DNA of 64,000 nt, taken from contig JAHBTA010000001.1 of the NCBI GenBank assembly GCA_019638805.1, positions 620,001-684,000 on the forward strand, in the 5' to 3' direction. Below are positions 51,011 to 59,264 of this stretch, piece by piece. A program made the position numbers and the translations under genes. The stretch is from Microbacteriaceae bacterium. Its GTDB lineage: Bacteria > Actinomycetota > Actinomycetes > Actinomycetales > Microbacteriaceae. Under the pieces are notes generated by a model, which was given only the letters and a program-made list of their open reading frames with translations, was not told the origin of the DNA and did no database searches. Numbering within the stretch: the first letter of the stretch is position 1; each line of letters opens with the position of its first letter.

Positions 51011-52068
51011 GCCCCTCCTCCAGCCGATGCGCGGCGGGCGCTGCGCTCGACCTCGTCGAGCACGCGCATGACCGCGGCCGCGTCCTCGAAGGTCGCGAAC
51101 TCGGGCACGTGATCCGGGTCGGCGATGGCGACCGCCACGTCGTCCAGGAATCGCGCGACCGGCTGCGTGTAGGTGTCGCCCGCCCACCCCATGAGCGACG
51201 GCTCGGTCTCCGGCGCCTCGTGGACCTCGTGCGCGCCGTCGCGGCGATGACCGACGAGACGGGCGTCGTCGTCGAGGAAGAGGCTGCCGCGATCGCCGTG
51301 CACCTCGATGCGTCGGCCGCGCTCACGCGCGAGGTTGCTGAGCACGATGTTGACGAGCACGCCGTCACCGGCCTCCAGCACGATCACCGCGGCGTCCTCC
51401 GCCGTCACCCCCCGCTCCGTTCCCGACTCATCCGTGCGCAGCTCGTCCACGACCCGCGTGGCACCGCGGGCGGCACCGATCTCGCCGAACAGCCAGCGCA
51501 CCAGGTCGACCGCGTGCGAACCGTACTCGCGCAGCACGCCGCCGCCGTTCTCGCGGGACGAGAGCCACGTCCAGGTCCGTTCGTGGAGTTCCGGAGCGGC
51601 GATCTCGAGGAGGGCGAACCGCGGCCGCCCGACGTAGCCATCGCGGAGGAGTTCGCGCAGCCGCCGGCGCACCGGGTTGTAGCGCTGCTGCAGGTCGACG
51701 GCCGCGACCAGGCCGGAGGCCCGCGCGGCGGCCACCATCCGCCTGCCTTCCGCCGCGGTGAGGGCGAGCGGCTTCTCGCAGACGACATGCGCCCCCGCCC
51801 GCAGCGCCCCGATCGCCGGCTGCGCGTGATGGGCGGGCGGGGTGGCGATCGCGACCACGTCGAGCTCGCAGGCCGCGGGGTCGGTGAGGTAGCGCTCGCC
51901 GACCAGCACCTCCGGCTCCGACCAGAGGTCGATGACCTCGGTGACCCGGCGCGGGTCCGGATCGTAGACGGCCGCGAGACGCCAGCGGGGGCTGCGGCTG
52001 AACGCAGCCGCCATGACCGACCCCATGACGCCCAGTCCCAGGACGCCCACTCTGAGCGGCGCGGTCAT
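51007..52068 (-). CDS. Gfo/Idh/MocA-family dehydrogenase
   Basis: About 353 residues. Rossmann motif VGVLGLGVMGSVMAAAFS at the start, EKP motif in HVVCEKPLALTAAEGRRM, and GGGVLREYGSHAVDLVRWLFGE with the conserved His. Probably oxidises a polyol, imino acid or sugar-like intermediate with NAD(P). ATG at 52068 overlaps the permease stop by 4 bases, so it follows the transporter genes directly. Confidence 0.88.
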   Translation of the reverse strand: MTAPLRVGVLGLGVMGSVMAAAFSRSPRWRLAAVYDPDPRRVTEVIDLWSEPEVLVGERYLTDPAACELDVVAIATPPAHHAQPAIGALRAGAHVVCEKPLALTAAEGRRMVAAARASGLVAAVDLQQRYNPVRRRLRELLRDGYVGRPRFALLEIAAPELHERTWTWLSSRENGGGVLREYGSHAVDLVRWLFGEIGAARGATRVVDELRTDESGTERGVTAEDAAVIVLEAGDGVLVNIVLSNLARERGRRIEVHGDRGSLFLDDDARLVGHRRDGAHEVHEAPETEPSLMGWAGDTYTQPVARFLDDVAVAIADPDHVPEFATFEDAAAVMRVLDEVERSARRASAGGGA

Positions 52069-52781
52069 CGACGCGCCCCCCGGATCAGTCCGGCGAGCCG
52101 GGGGGACCGGCGGTGGAGTCGGCTCTGGCCTCGGTCCAGCCGGCGTTCGACGCGGCGCAGAAGCGCGATCACGGGGAGCCCGAGCATGAGGTAGACGACC
52201 GTCACGATCGCGAAGAGCTCGAAGTAGCGGAAGTTGAGCGCCGCGATCGCCTTGGCCGCCCCGAACAGCTCGGGGACGGCGATGAAGGAGAACAGCGAGG
52301 TGTCCTTGAAGATCGACACGAGATAGCTCGTCCAGATCGGCAGGACGTTGCGGATCGCCTGGGGAAGGATCACCCGCCACCAGGTGCGCCACCGGCTCAG
52401 CCCGAGCACCTGGGCGGCCTCGCGCTGACCGACCTCGACCGCCAGGATCCCTGCCCGGAAGACCTCGGCGAGGTAGGGGCAGTACGCGAAGGAGATGGCG
52501 AGCACGCCTGCCACGGTCGCGGGCAGCACGATCCCGAATTGCGGCAGCACGTAGTACCAGGCGAAGAGCTGGACGAGCACGGGAATGGCGCGGCCCACGT
52601 GGATGTAGGCGTTGATGGCCGCACGGAACCACCCGCGCTCCGGGGTGATGACCGCCAGCCCGATGCCCAGCAGGGAGGCGAGGATCGCGATCGCGACCGC
52701 GAGGCCGATGGTCGTGAGAACGGCGCTGCCGAGAATCGGCAGATAGCCCTGCAGGCGGTCGAAGAAGCCCTCGTCGATCAT
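52065..52781 (-). CDS. Polar amino-acid ABC transporter permease (HisM type)
   Basis: About 238 residues with about five membrane helices. AYIHVGRAIPVLVQLFAWYYVLPQ is the first conserved region, and EVGQREAAQVLGLSRWRTWWRVILPQA (in two parts) is the EAA loop that docks the ATPase. One of two similar permease genes; they form a heterodimer. ATG at 52781 overlaps the second permease by 4 bases. Confidence 0.92.
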   Translation of the reverse strand: MIDEGFFDRLQGYLPILGSAVLTTIGLAVAIAILASLLGIGLAVITPERGWFRAAINAYIHVGRAIPVLVQLFAWYYVLPQFGIVLPATVAGVLAISFAYCPYLAEVFRAGILAVEVGQREAAQVLGLSRWRTWWRVILPQAIRNVLPIWTSYLVSIFKDTSLFSFIAVPELFGAAKAIAALNFRYFELFAIVTVVYLMLGLPVIALLRRVERRLDRGQSRLHRRSPRLAGLIRGARR

Positions 52782-53434
52782 CCGACCCTCCAGCGCCTTT
52801 CGAGCCGCCGCAGCAGCATGGTGGTCGGGATGCACGTGACGCAGAAGAACAGCGCGACGATCCCGAGGGGGACGATCGAGGTTCCGGGATTGGCGCGGAT
52901 GTAGCTGAGCGCCGCGAAGAGGATGTCCGGAACGGCGACCAGGGCGACCACCGGGGTGCTCCGGAACGCTTCGATGAGCGTGTTGGCGGTCGGCGGGAAG
53001 GCCACGCGGATCGCGACCGGGATGGTGATCCGCCGGACCCGGGTCGCGCCGCGCAGCCCGAGGACGGTGGCCGCTTCGAGCACACCCGTCGAGATGGAGG
53101 TGTGCGCGGCGCGGAAGACCTCGGACAGGTACGCACCGAAGTGCAGGGCGAACGTGAGCACGGCCGCCGGCCAGGCGTCGAGCACGAGGCCGAAGAGCGG
53201 AAGGACGTAGAAGACGAAGAACAGGTGGAGCAGGAGGGGGGTGGTTCGGACGATCTCGACGTACCCCACGACGATCGGAGCCAGGAACGGGATGCCCACG
53301 ATGCGGATCGCCGCAGTGACGAGCGCGACCGCGATCGCCAGCGGGAAGGCGAGGACGGTCAGCTGGACGTTCACCAGGCCCGCTGCGAACAGCACGCCGA
53401 ACAGATCAGGCACGTAGGTCCATCTCTCTTTCAC
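52778..53434 (-). CDS. Polar amino-acid ABC transporter permease, second subunit
   Basis: About 218 residues, same family as the gene that follows. VEIVRTTPLLLHLFFVFYVLP near residue 60 and the EAA loop STGVLEAATVLGLRGATRVRR then ITIPVAIR identify it. GTG at 53434 is my choice; the preceding TTG codon is also possible, and neither has a strong ribosome site. A hairpin sits immediately before the gene. Confidence 0.9.
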   Translation of the reverse strand: MKERWTYVPDLFGVLFAAGLVNVQLTVLAFPLAIAVALVTAAIRIVGIPFLAPIVVGYVEIVRTTPLLLHLFFVFYVLPLFGLVLDAWPAAVLTFALHFGAYLSEVFRAAHTSISTGVLEAATVLGLRGATRVRRITIPVAIRVAFPPTANTLIEAFRSTPVVALVAVPDILFAALSYIRANPGTSIVPLGIVALFFCVTCIPTTMLLRRLERRWRVG

Positions 53435-53437
53435 CAA

Positions 53438-53470
53438 GGTCCGGGCCGACCTGTTCGGCCGACCCGGACC
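53438..53470. terminator. Attenuator hairpin between binding protein and permeases
   Basis: GGTCCGGG and CCCGGACC are perfect 8-base arms, with a further CCGA/TCGG pairing inside. It lies between the binding-protein stop (53486, minus strand) and the permease start. As in the sugar operon, it would reduce read-through so that binding protein is in excess. Confidence 0.55.
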
Positions 53471-53485
53471 AGCTGTGGCGGGGGC

Positions 53486-54328
53486 TCAGGACTCCGGGAA
53501 GCCGGGTCCGGGCTCCGTGATCGTCGACGGGTCGAAACCGTACTCCTCGAGGAGCCCGGCGAGGGTGCCGTCCTCCTTCGCGCCGGTGACGCACTCGTTC
53601 ACGGCGTCGCGGAGGGCCTCCTTGCCCTTGGCGAAGTACCACCCCGGCGACGAGAGGCTGATGCCCTCGTAGTCCCACGGGTCCGCCACCTCGAATCCGG
53701 AGTCCGGGTTGTTCGCGACGTAGTCGCTCAGCGAGAGCTCCGCGGTCGCCGCCATCGTGATGCGGCCGGCGTTCATGTCGGCGATCATCGCGTCGAAGTT
53801 GGGGTAGATCGACAGCTTCACCCCGAGCGCCTCGATGGCCTCCTGGTAGCTGCCGCCGGCGATGATGCCCAGCACCTCGCCCGAGGCGGCGGCATCCGAC
53901 CAGCTGTGGATGCCGAGCGGGTTGCCTTCCAGCACCAGGATCTTCGAGCCGTAGCCGTAGAGCTGCTGGGTCGTGATGCCGACCTGCAGTCGCTCGTCCG
54001 TGATCGACATGCCGGCGACCACGACGTCCCAGCGGTTCGATCCCAGGCCGGGCAGCAGGCCGTCCCAGTCGGTCGAGGAGACATCGACCTTGTCGATGCC
54101 CAGCTGGTCGGCGCAGTACTCGATGAGGTCGCCCTCGGCACCCTTCAGCTCGTCGCCGTCGAGGTAGGACCAGGGGACCTCGTTCGCGATGGCGACCCGG
54201 AGACCGTTCTCGACGTAGGGGGCCAGCGGGTCATCGGAGTCCCCGCCGGGGGCGGGGGCGGAACAGGCCGTCAGGAGGAGCCCGGCGGCGGCGATCGCGA
54301 TAGCGGATCGCGTCAGTGGTGCAGTCAT
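53486..54328 (-). CDS. Polar amino-acid ABC substrate-binding lipoprotein (family 3)
   Basis: About 280 residues. Signal peptide with lipobox LLTAC, lipid Cys at 22. LRVAIANEVPWSYLDGDELKG opens the SBP family 3 fold, with DLIEYCADQLGI, WDGLLPGLGSNRWDVVVAGMS (in parts) and ALRDAVNECVTGAKEDG near the end. It should bind an amino acid, opine or similar zwitterion. ATG at 54328 with AAGGG about 9 bases upstream. Its promoter region holds a copy of the regulon motif. Confidence 0.9.
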   Translation of the reverse strand: MTAPLTRSAIAIAAAGLLLTACSAPAPGGDSDDPLAPYVENGLRVAIANEVPWSYLDGDELKGAEGDLIEYCADQLGIDKVDVSSTDWDGLLPGLGSNRWDVVVAGMSITDERLQVGITTQQLYGYGSKILVLEGNPLGIHSWSDAAASGEVLGIIAGGSYQEAIEALGVKLSIYPNFDAMIADMNAGRITMAATAELSLSDYVANNPDSGFEVADPWDYEGISLSSPGWYFAKGKEALRDAVNECVTGAKEDGTLAGLLEEYGFDPSTITEPGPGFPES

Positions 54329-54348
54329 ACGTTTATCCCTTCGGAAAA

Positions 54349-54374
54349 ATGCTGCGTGTAGCATGTACAATGCA
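54349..54374. promoter_or_regulatory. GntR-type operator at the transporter promoter
   Basis: TGTAGCATGT (54357-54366) is one of three copies of a 10-base motif in this block. Around it are ATGCT-GCGTGT-AGCAT and GCAT-GTACA-ATGC inverted repeats and TGTA-GCATG-TACA. It lies 21-46 bases before the binding-protein start, between it and the FAH gene. Confidence 0.65.
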
Positions 54375-54391
54375 GGTGAACGAGGCGGTTG

Positions 54392-55243
54392 TCAAGCCTT
54401 CTCGGCCACGATCCGGTTCCGGATCGCGCCGATGCCCTCGATCTCGACCTCGACGACATCGCCGGGCTCGAGGAACGGAACATCCGGGTGCCCGTAGGAC
54501 ACCCCCGCCGGCGTGCCCGTGCTGATCACGTCACCCGGGTTCAGGCGGACCTGATGGCTCAGATGCCACACCAGGAACCGGGGTCCGAACTGCATGTCGG
54601 CCGTGGTCCCGTCCTGGCGGACGACGCCGTTCACGCGAGTCCGCAGGCTCAGAGCGTCGACGTCGTCGAGCTCGTCGGGGGTCACCAGCCGAGGCCCGAG
54701 CGGGTTGAAGGTCGGGGTCGCCTTGCTGCGATCCCACCCCGTCGGCGGGTCGATCTGCCAGTCGCGGACCGACACGTCATGACTGATCGTGTAACCGGCG
54801 ATGCAGGTGTCCGCGTCCGCGGGAGAGCCCAGCCGATGCGCGGGAGCCCCGATGACGATCGCGAGCTCGACCTCCCAGTCGAGGGTGGACTCACCGGCCG
54901 GACGCACCACATCGTCGTTCGGCCCGACGATCGTCTCGGGGGCCTTGAGGAAGTAGATCGGCTCGTCCGGGATCGGCAAGGACGTCTCGCGCGCATGGTC
55001 GGTGAAGTTCAGGCCGACCGAGATCAGCTTGCCGACGCGCGGCACGGGCGGCCCGAGACGCGCGGCGAGCGCCGCGTCGGGGGCGCGCTCGAGCCGGCCG
55101 GCGGCGAGCTCCGCCGCGAGCTCGCGTGATCCCGCCGGTGAGATCGTCTGCAGCGGATCTCGATCGCCCAGCCCGAAGAGCCGGTCCTCGTGCCGCAGGT
55201 AGAGCACCTCGGCTCCGGCGCGACCGCGTCGCTCGAAGATCAT
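54392..55243 (-). CDS. Fumarylacetoacetate-hydrolase-family enzyme
   Basis: About 283 residues. An N-terminal small domain precedes the FAH fold: KLISVGLNFTDHARETSLPI, DEPIYFLKAPETIVGPND, LDWEVELAIVIG with the metal-binding Glu residues, GYTISHDVSVRDWQ and GDVISTGTPAGVS. Relatives hydrolyse acylpyruvates, decarboxylate oxaloacetate or cleave diketo acids of sugar catabolism. The substrate is not fixed by sequence. ATG at 55243 overlaps the DapA-like gene. Confidence 0.9.
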   Translation of the reverse strand: MIFERRGRAGAEVLYLRHEDRLFGLGDRDPLQTISPAGSRELAAELAAGRLERAPDAALAARLGPPVPRVGKLISVGLNFTDHARETSLPIPDEPIYFLKAPETIVGPNDDVVRPAGESTLDWEVELAIVIGAPAHRLGSPADADTCIAGYTISHDVSVRDWQIDPPTGWDRSKATPTFNPLGPRLVTPDELDDVDALSLRTRVNGVVRQDGTTADMQFGPRFLVWHLSHQVRLNPGDVISTGTPAGVSYGHPDVPFLEPGDVVEVEIEGIGAIRNRIVAEKA

Positions 55244-56139
55244 GCCGCCTGCTCCAGCCGTTCTGCGCCGATCTCGTCCAGCAGGGCGCGCAGCCGGTCG
55301 AGCCCGACGCCCTCGAGAGTCGGGGTGGGATGCGGGGGCAGCCCCGACGGGATCCCCAGCAGCGTGACGGCCTGCTGCACCACCGCCACGAATGCCGCCT
55401 CGTCGAACATCCGGAGGCGGTGCACCTTGGCCTGAACCGCCCGAGCCGTCACCAGGTCGCCGCCGGTGGCGGCGCTCATGAGCTCCGAGAGCAGCGACGG
55501 GATCACGTTCGCGGTCGACGCGACCGCGCCGTCGCATCCATATGCCAGCGCGGCGAGGACGAGGCTGTCGTGACCGACCAGCACCCGGAACGAATCCGTC
55601 CGGAGCGCGAGGTAGGCGCACAGCGAGAGCATCGAGCCGCTGCTGTCCTTCAGGCCGGCGACGTTGGGGTGGCCGGCCAGCTCCGCGGCGAGCGCCACCG
55701 GGATCGTCCGGCCGGTGCGCGCGGGATGGTTGTAGAGGACGACCGGCACGGGGGACTCCTCGGACAGCTCGACGAGGTATGCGCGCAGTGCCGCGTCGTC
55801 GACACCGGTTCCCAGCGGCGGCGTCGCCACCACGTGGGACGCGCCCTCTGCCGCGGCGACGCGGGCCCGGGCGAGCGAGGCCTTCGTCGATCCGCTCGTC
55901 ACCCCGCACAGGACAGCCCGGCCGCCCGCCGCCGCTCCCGCCGCCGAGACGAGGCCCGCCACCTGCCGGTCGTCCAGCAGCCAGCCCTGCCCCTGGCCGC
56001 CGGCCACGAAGTGCCCCTGCACACCGCGAGCCGTCAGAGCCGCGATCAGGCGCCCGAAGGCCTCCTCGTCCACCGTGCCGTCCGGACGGCGCGGTGTCGC
56101 GACGGCGGCGACCAGGCCGCCCAGAACCGGCACGCTCAT
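55240..56139 (-). CDS. DapA-like aldolase/lyase (DHDPS family)
   Basis: About 299 residues, TIM barrel. VLYNHPARTGR holds the conserved Tyr, and NVAGLKDSSGSM holds the Schiff-base Lys. GGQGQGWLLDDRQ replaces the usual GTTGE stretch of true dihydrodipicolinate synthase, so this is a catabolic relative that splits or deaminates a 2-oxo acid. The biosynthetic lysine genes asd and lysC lie 7 kb away, outside this operon. Overlaps both neighbours by 4 bases. Confidence 0.88.
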   Translation of the reverse strand: MSVPVLGGLVAAVATPRRPDGTVDEEAFGRLIAALTARGVQGHFVAGGQGQGWLLDDRQVAGLVSAAGAAAGGRAVLCGVTSGSTKASLARARVAAAEGASHVVATPPLGTGVDDAALRAYLVELSEESPVPVVLYNHPARTGRTIPVALAAELAGHPNVAGLKDSSGSMLSLCAYLALRTDSFRVLVGHDSLVLAALAYGCDGAVASTANVIPSLLSELMSAATGGDLVTARAVQAKVHRLRMFDEAAFVAVVQQAVTLLGIPSGLPPHPTPTLEGVGLDRLRALLDEIGAERLEQAA

Positions 56140-57008
56140 CCTCGGCCCGTCTCGTAGAGGGTCCAGAGCCCGGCGTGGTCGAGGTCCCCGCCTCCGTCCT
56201 CAACGAGCCGCGCGAAGAGGTCGCGGGCGGTCCGGGTCATCGGCGCCCGATCGCCTCCCAGCGTCTCGGCCGCGTCCGTCGCGATCCGGAGGTCCTTGAG
56301 CTGGAGCGCCGATCGGAAGCCCGGCGCGAACGCCCCGTCGAGCATGCGGGCGCCGTGGTTCTCCAGGATCCGGCTGCCGGCGAAGCCTCCCAGGAGCGCC
56401 TCGCGCACCCCTGCGGGGTCCACGCCCAGAGCGCCGGCGAGACTCAGGGCCTCGGCGACCAGCGCGATCGTCCCTCCGACGATCATCTGGTTGGCGGCCT
56501 TGGCGACCTGGCCGGCGCCCACGTCCCCGACCCGGGTGATGCTCGAGCCCAGCGCGGAGAGGACCGGCATCGCCTGCTCCACGTCCGCCTCGGTTCCCCC
56601 CACCATGATGGTGAGGCTCCCGGACTCGGCGCCGCGCACGCCTCCGGAGACCGGGGCGTCGATGAATCGCACGCCCTGACGTGCCAGTCGCGTCGAGATC
56701 TCGCGCGCGGTCGCCGGCGCGATCGTGCTCATGTCGATGAGCAGCTGGGGCGCCTGCAGGGCCTCACCCAGGCCGCCGTCTCCCCAGAGCGCGTCGAGGA
56801 CGTCCGGACTGTCGGGCAGCATGAGGATCACCAGATCGGCCCCGGAGGCGAGCGCCGGGAGGTCCGCTGCCACGTCGTGGCCGTCCTCTCGCGCCGCGGA
56901 GCGGCCGGCATCCGACCGGGCGTACGCGATCACCTCGTGCCCCGCCGCTCGCAGGTTGAGCGCCATCGGGCGACCCATGTTCCCCAGCCCCGCAAAACCG
57001 ATCCTCAT
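56136..57008 (-). CDS. 3-Hydroxyisobutyrate-dehydrogenase-like NAD(P) oxidoreductase
   Basis: About 290 residues of the beta-hydroxyacid dehydrogenase family. N-terminal IGFAGLGNMGRPMALNL, substrate loop FIDAPVSGGVRGAESGSLTIMVGG, catalytic Lys in GAGQVAKAANQMIVGG, and the C-terminal LQLKDLRIATDAAE. It oxidises a 3-hydroxy acid or reduces the semialdehyde. ATG at 57008 overlaps the PLP-enzyme stop. The likely partner is an aldehyde made by the DapA-like lyase (inference). Confidence 0.9.
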   Translation of the reverse strand: MRIGFAGLGNMGRPMALNLRAAGHEVIAYARSDAGRSAAREDGHDVAADLPALASGADLVILMLPDSPDVLDALWGDGGLGEALQAPQLLIDMSTIAPATAREISTRLARQGVRFIDAPVSGGVRGAESGSLTIMVGGTEADVEQAMPVLSALGSSITRVGDVGAGQVAKAANQMIVGGTIALVAEALSLAGALGVDPAGVREALLGGFAGSRILENHGARMLDGAFAPGFRSALQLKDLRIATDAAETLGGDRAPMTRTARDLFARLVEDGGGDLDHAGLWTLYETGRG

Positions 57009-58195
57009 GACCTGCCTCCTCGACTCGATGGTTCGAACTCCAGTGACGCCGGCCACCGATCGCCTGCACCGGTCGCGATGACGACGACCTCCGGGCGAGC
57101 CGGGATGCGGTGCTCGACTCTCGCGAGCGCGGCGCGCAGACCGGCCAGTGCTGCGGCGCCCGCCGGCTCGACGAAGACCCCCAGCGCTCCCATCTCGCCC
57201 ATGGCCCGACGCAGCTCGTCGTCGGAGACCGTCACGGCGGCGCCGCCAATCGAGCGCAGCTCGTGCAGCGCATGATCGCCCGCGCGCTCGTCCCGCAGCG
57301 AGTGGGCGATGCTCTCCCCGAGCGCCGTGGGCCGGACGGACTCCGCGTCGTCGGCGAGCGCGACCACCAGCGAGTCGCAGGTCTCGGGCTGAACCGCGAC
57401 GACCGCCGGGACGCGTTCGGCGAGGTCCGCCTCGGCGAGCGAGCGGAAGCCCTTGACGACGCCCGCGATGCCGTCGCCCCCGCAGGCGGGCATGACCACG
57501 ACGTCGGGAACCCTGCCGAGTTCCGCGACGATCTCCACCGCGATCGACTTGTACCCCTCCATGCCGTACGGGTTGGCCAGCGGGCGCGGCGCGTTCCGTC
57601 CGACGTAGTCCCACCCCAGGTCCACCAGCTCCCGGACGAGGCCCGATCGATCGCCCCACGGCACGATCACCGCCTCTCCTCCATACACCTCGATCACCCG
57701 GGGCGCCGTGCCCGGCACCTCCTCGGGGAGGAAGGCTCGCGCGACCAGTCCGCGCCGACGTGCGTACCAGACGGCGGCGACCGCCTGATTGCCCGTGCTC
57801 GAGGTGACGAGACGCTCTCCGCCGAGCCCGGCGATCGCCGCTGTCGCGACGGCGTTGAGCCGGTCCTTGAAGCTCCCGGTCGGGTTGCGCGTCTCGTCCT
57901 TGACCCAGACGGCGTTCGCGCCGACGGCGCCGGCCGCATAGGGCGCGGAACGCAGCGGGGTGCCCCCCTCGTCGAAGGACTCCTCCCGCGCGGCCTCGGG
58001 GAATGCCACCGCCTGCGCGCCCGCCGCCCCACGCGCCACCTGCTCGCGGAACCAGTCCCGGGGCACGACGATCGACAGTGCCGAGGCGCACCCCGGGCAT
58101 CCGCGCCAGTACGCCCCGAACGCCAGCTCCCGGTCGCATCCCGTGCACCGCAGCCGTTCGCCGTCGCCGAACAGAGAGGAGGGCCCGCCCCTCAT
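57005..58195 (-). CDS. Threonine-synthase-like PLP enzyme with N-terminal zinc ribbon
   Basis: About 396 residues, fold type II. The first 40 residues contain LRCTGCDREL and WRGCPGC, a four-Cys zinc ribbon as in archaeal/bacterial threonine synthases. The PLP Lys is in NPTGSFKDRLNAVA, phosphate loop PACGGDGIAGVVKG. In a catabolic operon beside RidA, a lyase that eliminates ammonia, water or phosphate from an amino acid is more likely than threonine synthesis. ATG at 58195 overlaps the lactonase stop. Confidence 0.85.
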   Translation of the reverse strand: MRGGPSSLFGDGERLRCTGCDRELAFGAYWRGCPGCASALSIVVPRDWFREQVARGAAGAQAVAFPEAAREESFDEGGTPLRSAPYAAGAVGANAVWVKDETRNPTGSFKDRLNAVATAAIAGLGGERLVTSSTGNQAVAAVWYARRRGLVARAFLPEEVPGTAPRVIEVYGGEAVIVPWGDRSGLVRELVDLGWDYVGRNAPRPLANPYGMEGYKSIAVEIVAELGRVPDVVVMPACGGDGIAGVVKGFRSLAEADLAERVPAVVAVQPETCDSLVVALADDAESVRPTALGESIAHSLRDERAGDHALHELRSIGGAAVTVSDDELRRAMGEMGALGVFVEPAGAAALAGLRAALARVEHRIPARPEVVVIATGAGDRWPASLEFEPSSRGGRS

Positions 58196-59175
58196 GAGCT
58201 CGCCAGCGCGGCACGGGGGTTGTCGACGACCAGCCGTTCGATCTCGGCCTCCTCGAGGCCGATCGCGAGCAGCTCCTCGGCGAATCCGCCCAGCACGTAG
58301 GAGTAGCCGGGTCCGCCGAAGGTGGCGAGGTGGTCCTTCCGGCACACGTCCTGGGAGAGGAGCACGTGATCGCCGTAGCCGGCTCTCACGAGGCTCAGGA
58401 CGTATCGCGCACGGCGTTCGATCTCGTAGCGGTTCTCGCCGCGGACGGTGTCGAACTGCACGTAGACGCCGCGCTCGGCCAGCGCGAGATGGTACTCCGG
58501 GATGTTGATCGAGTCGCAGTGGCCGATGATGACGCGCCGTGGGTCGGCGCCCTCCGCCACGAGCACATCGAGCTGGGCGAGACCCACCGGCCAGCGGGAG
58601 GCATGCGTCGAGATGACGACCCCGGTCGCGAGCTGAGCGCGAGCGGCCGCGCGGAAGCTCCGCTCCTCCGCAGCCGACAGGTACCACCGATCGGAGCCGA
58701 TCTCGCCGATCACCCCGGCGCGGACCCCGGTTCCCGGGAAGCCCTCGGTGAGATCGCCGACCATGCGCTCGGCGAGGAGGTCCGGACCGAATCGATCGAA
58801 GTCGTCGAGGTAGGGGTCCCGGTAGTGCCCCGTGCCGAGGACGATGTTCACCCCCGTCGTCCGCGCCAGCTCCCGCAGCTCGATGACGTTGTTGTGCGCA
58901 CGGGTGCGAAGCCCGGCGGGCTGAGGGTGCGGTTCGCCGCGGAACAGACCCAGCGGATCCGGACTCGCGCCGACCGTGAGCTCGGCCGAGGTCAGATCGA
59001 CGATCGTGCCGCCGCCAGCGGCCCGGAACGCCTCCAGCTCCCGCTGAGCGAGGTCCGCATCGTTGAGCAGGCCGTTGCCCCGGAACTCCGGAAGCAGGTT
59101 GATGAAGACGTGCTCGTGCATGACGGTCCGCCCGAGATCGGCGGCGTCGACAGGCCCCGAAGCTGTCTGGATCAC
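58192..59175 (-). CDS. Phosphotriesterase-family hydrolase (lactonase-like)
   Basis: About 327 residues. LGRTVMHEHVFINLLPEF supplies the HxH metal ligands, GVIGEIGSD the bridging Glu in place of the usual Lys, VISTHASR and VIIGHCDSIN two His, and HVLLSQDVCRKDHLATFGG the Asp. Members act as lactonases or organophosphate hydrolases; a Glu bridge is seen in several PHP-type members. GTG at 59175 has GGAGGAA 4 bases upstream. First gene of the operon; its promoter holds the regulon motif. Confidence 0.86.
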   Translation of the reverse strand: MIQTASGPVDAADLGRTVMHEHVFINLLPEFRGNGLLNDADLAQRELEAFRAAGGGTIVDLTSAELTVGASPDPLGLFRGEPHPQPAGLRTRAHNNVIELRELARTTGVNIVLGTGHYRDPYLDDFDRFGPDLLAERMVGDLTEGFPGTGVRAGVIGEIGSDRWYLSAAEERSFRAAARAQLATGVVISTHASRWPVGLAQLDVLVAEGADPRRVIIGHCDSINIPEYHLALAERGVYVQFDTVRGENRYEIERRARYVLSLVRAGYGDHVLLSQDVCRKDHLATFGGPGYSYVLGGFAEELLAIGLEEAEIERLVVDNPRAALASS

Positions 59176-59191
59176 GCTTCCTCCATTGACG

Positions 59192-59205
59192 TGCAGCATG
59201 TGGCA
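59192..59205. promoter_or_regulatory. GntR-type operator in the divergent lactonase/ATPase promoter
   Basis: TGCAGCATGT (59192-59201) matches the regulon motif exactly, followed by GGCA. It lies between the minus-strand lactonase operon and the plus-strand ABC ATPase gene and could control both. Confidence 0.65.
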
Positions 59206-59264
59206 TTTTTGTGTAGTCTAGCCGGGCTGCAATGGCTTGCCGCAACCTCGAGAGAAGAGGCATC

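Noticed and set aside
55240..56139. Calling this gene dapA because asd and lysC are nearby.
   Set aside because: It is inside the catabolic operon 6.6 kb away with 4-base overlaps on both sides, and it lacks the GTTGE-type motif of biosynthetic dihydrodipicolinate synthase.
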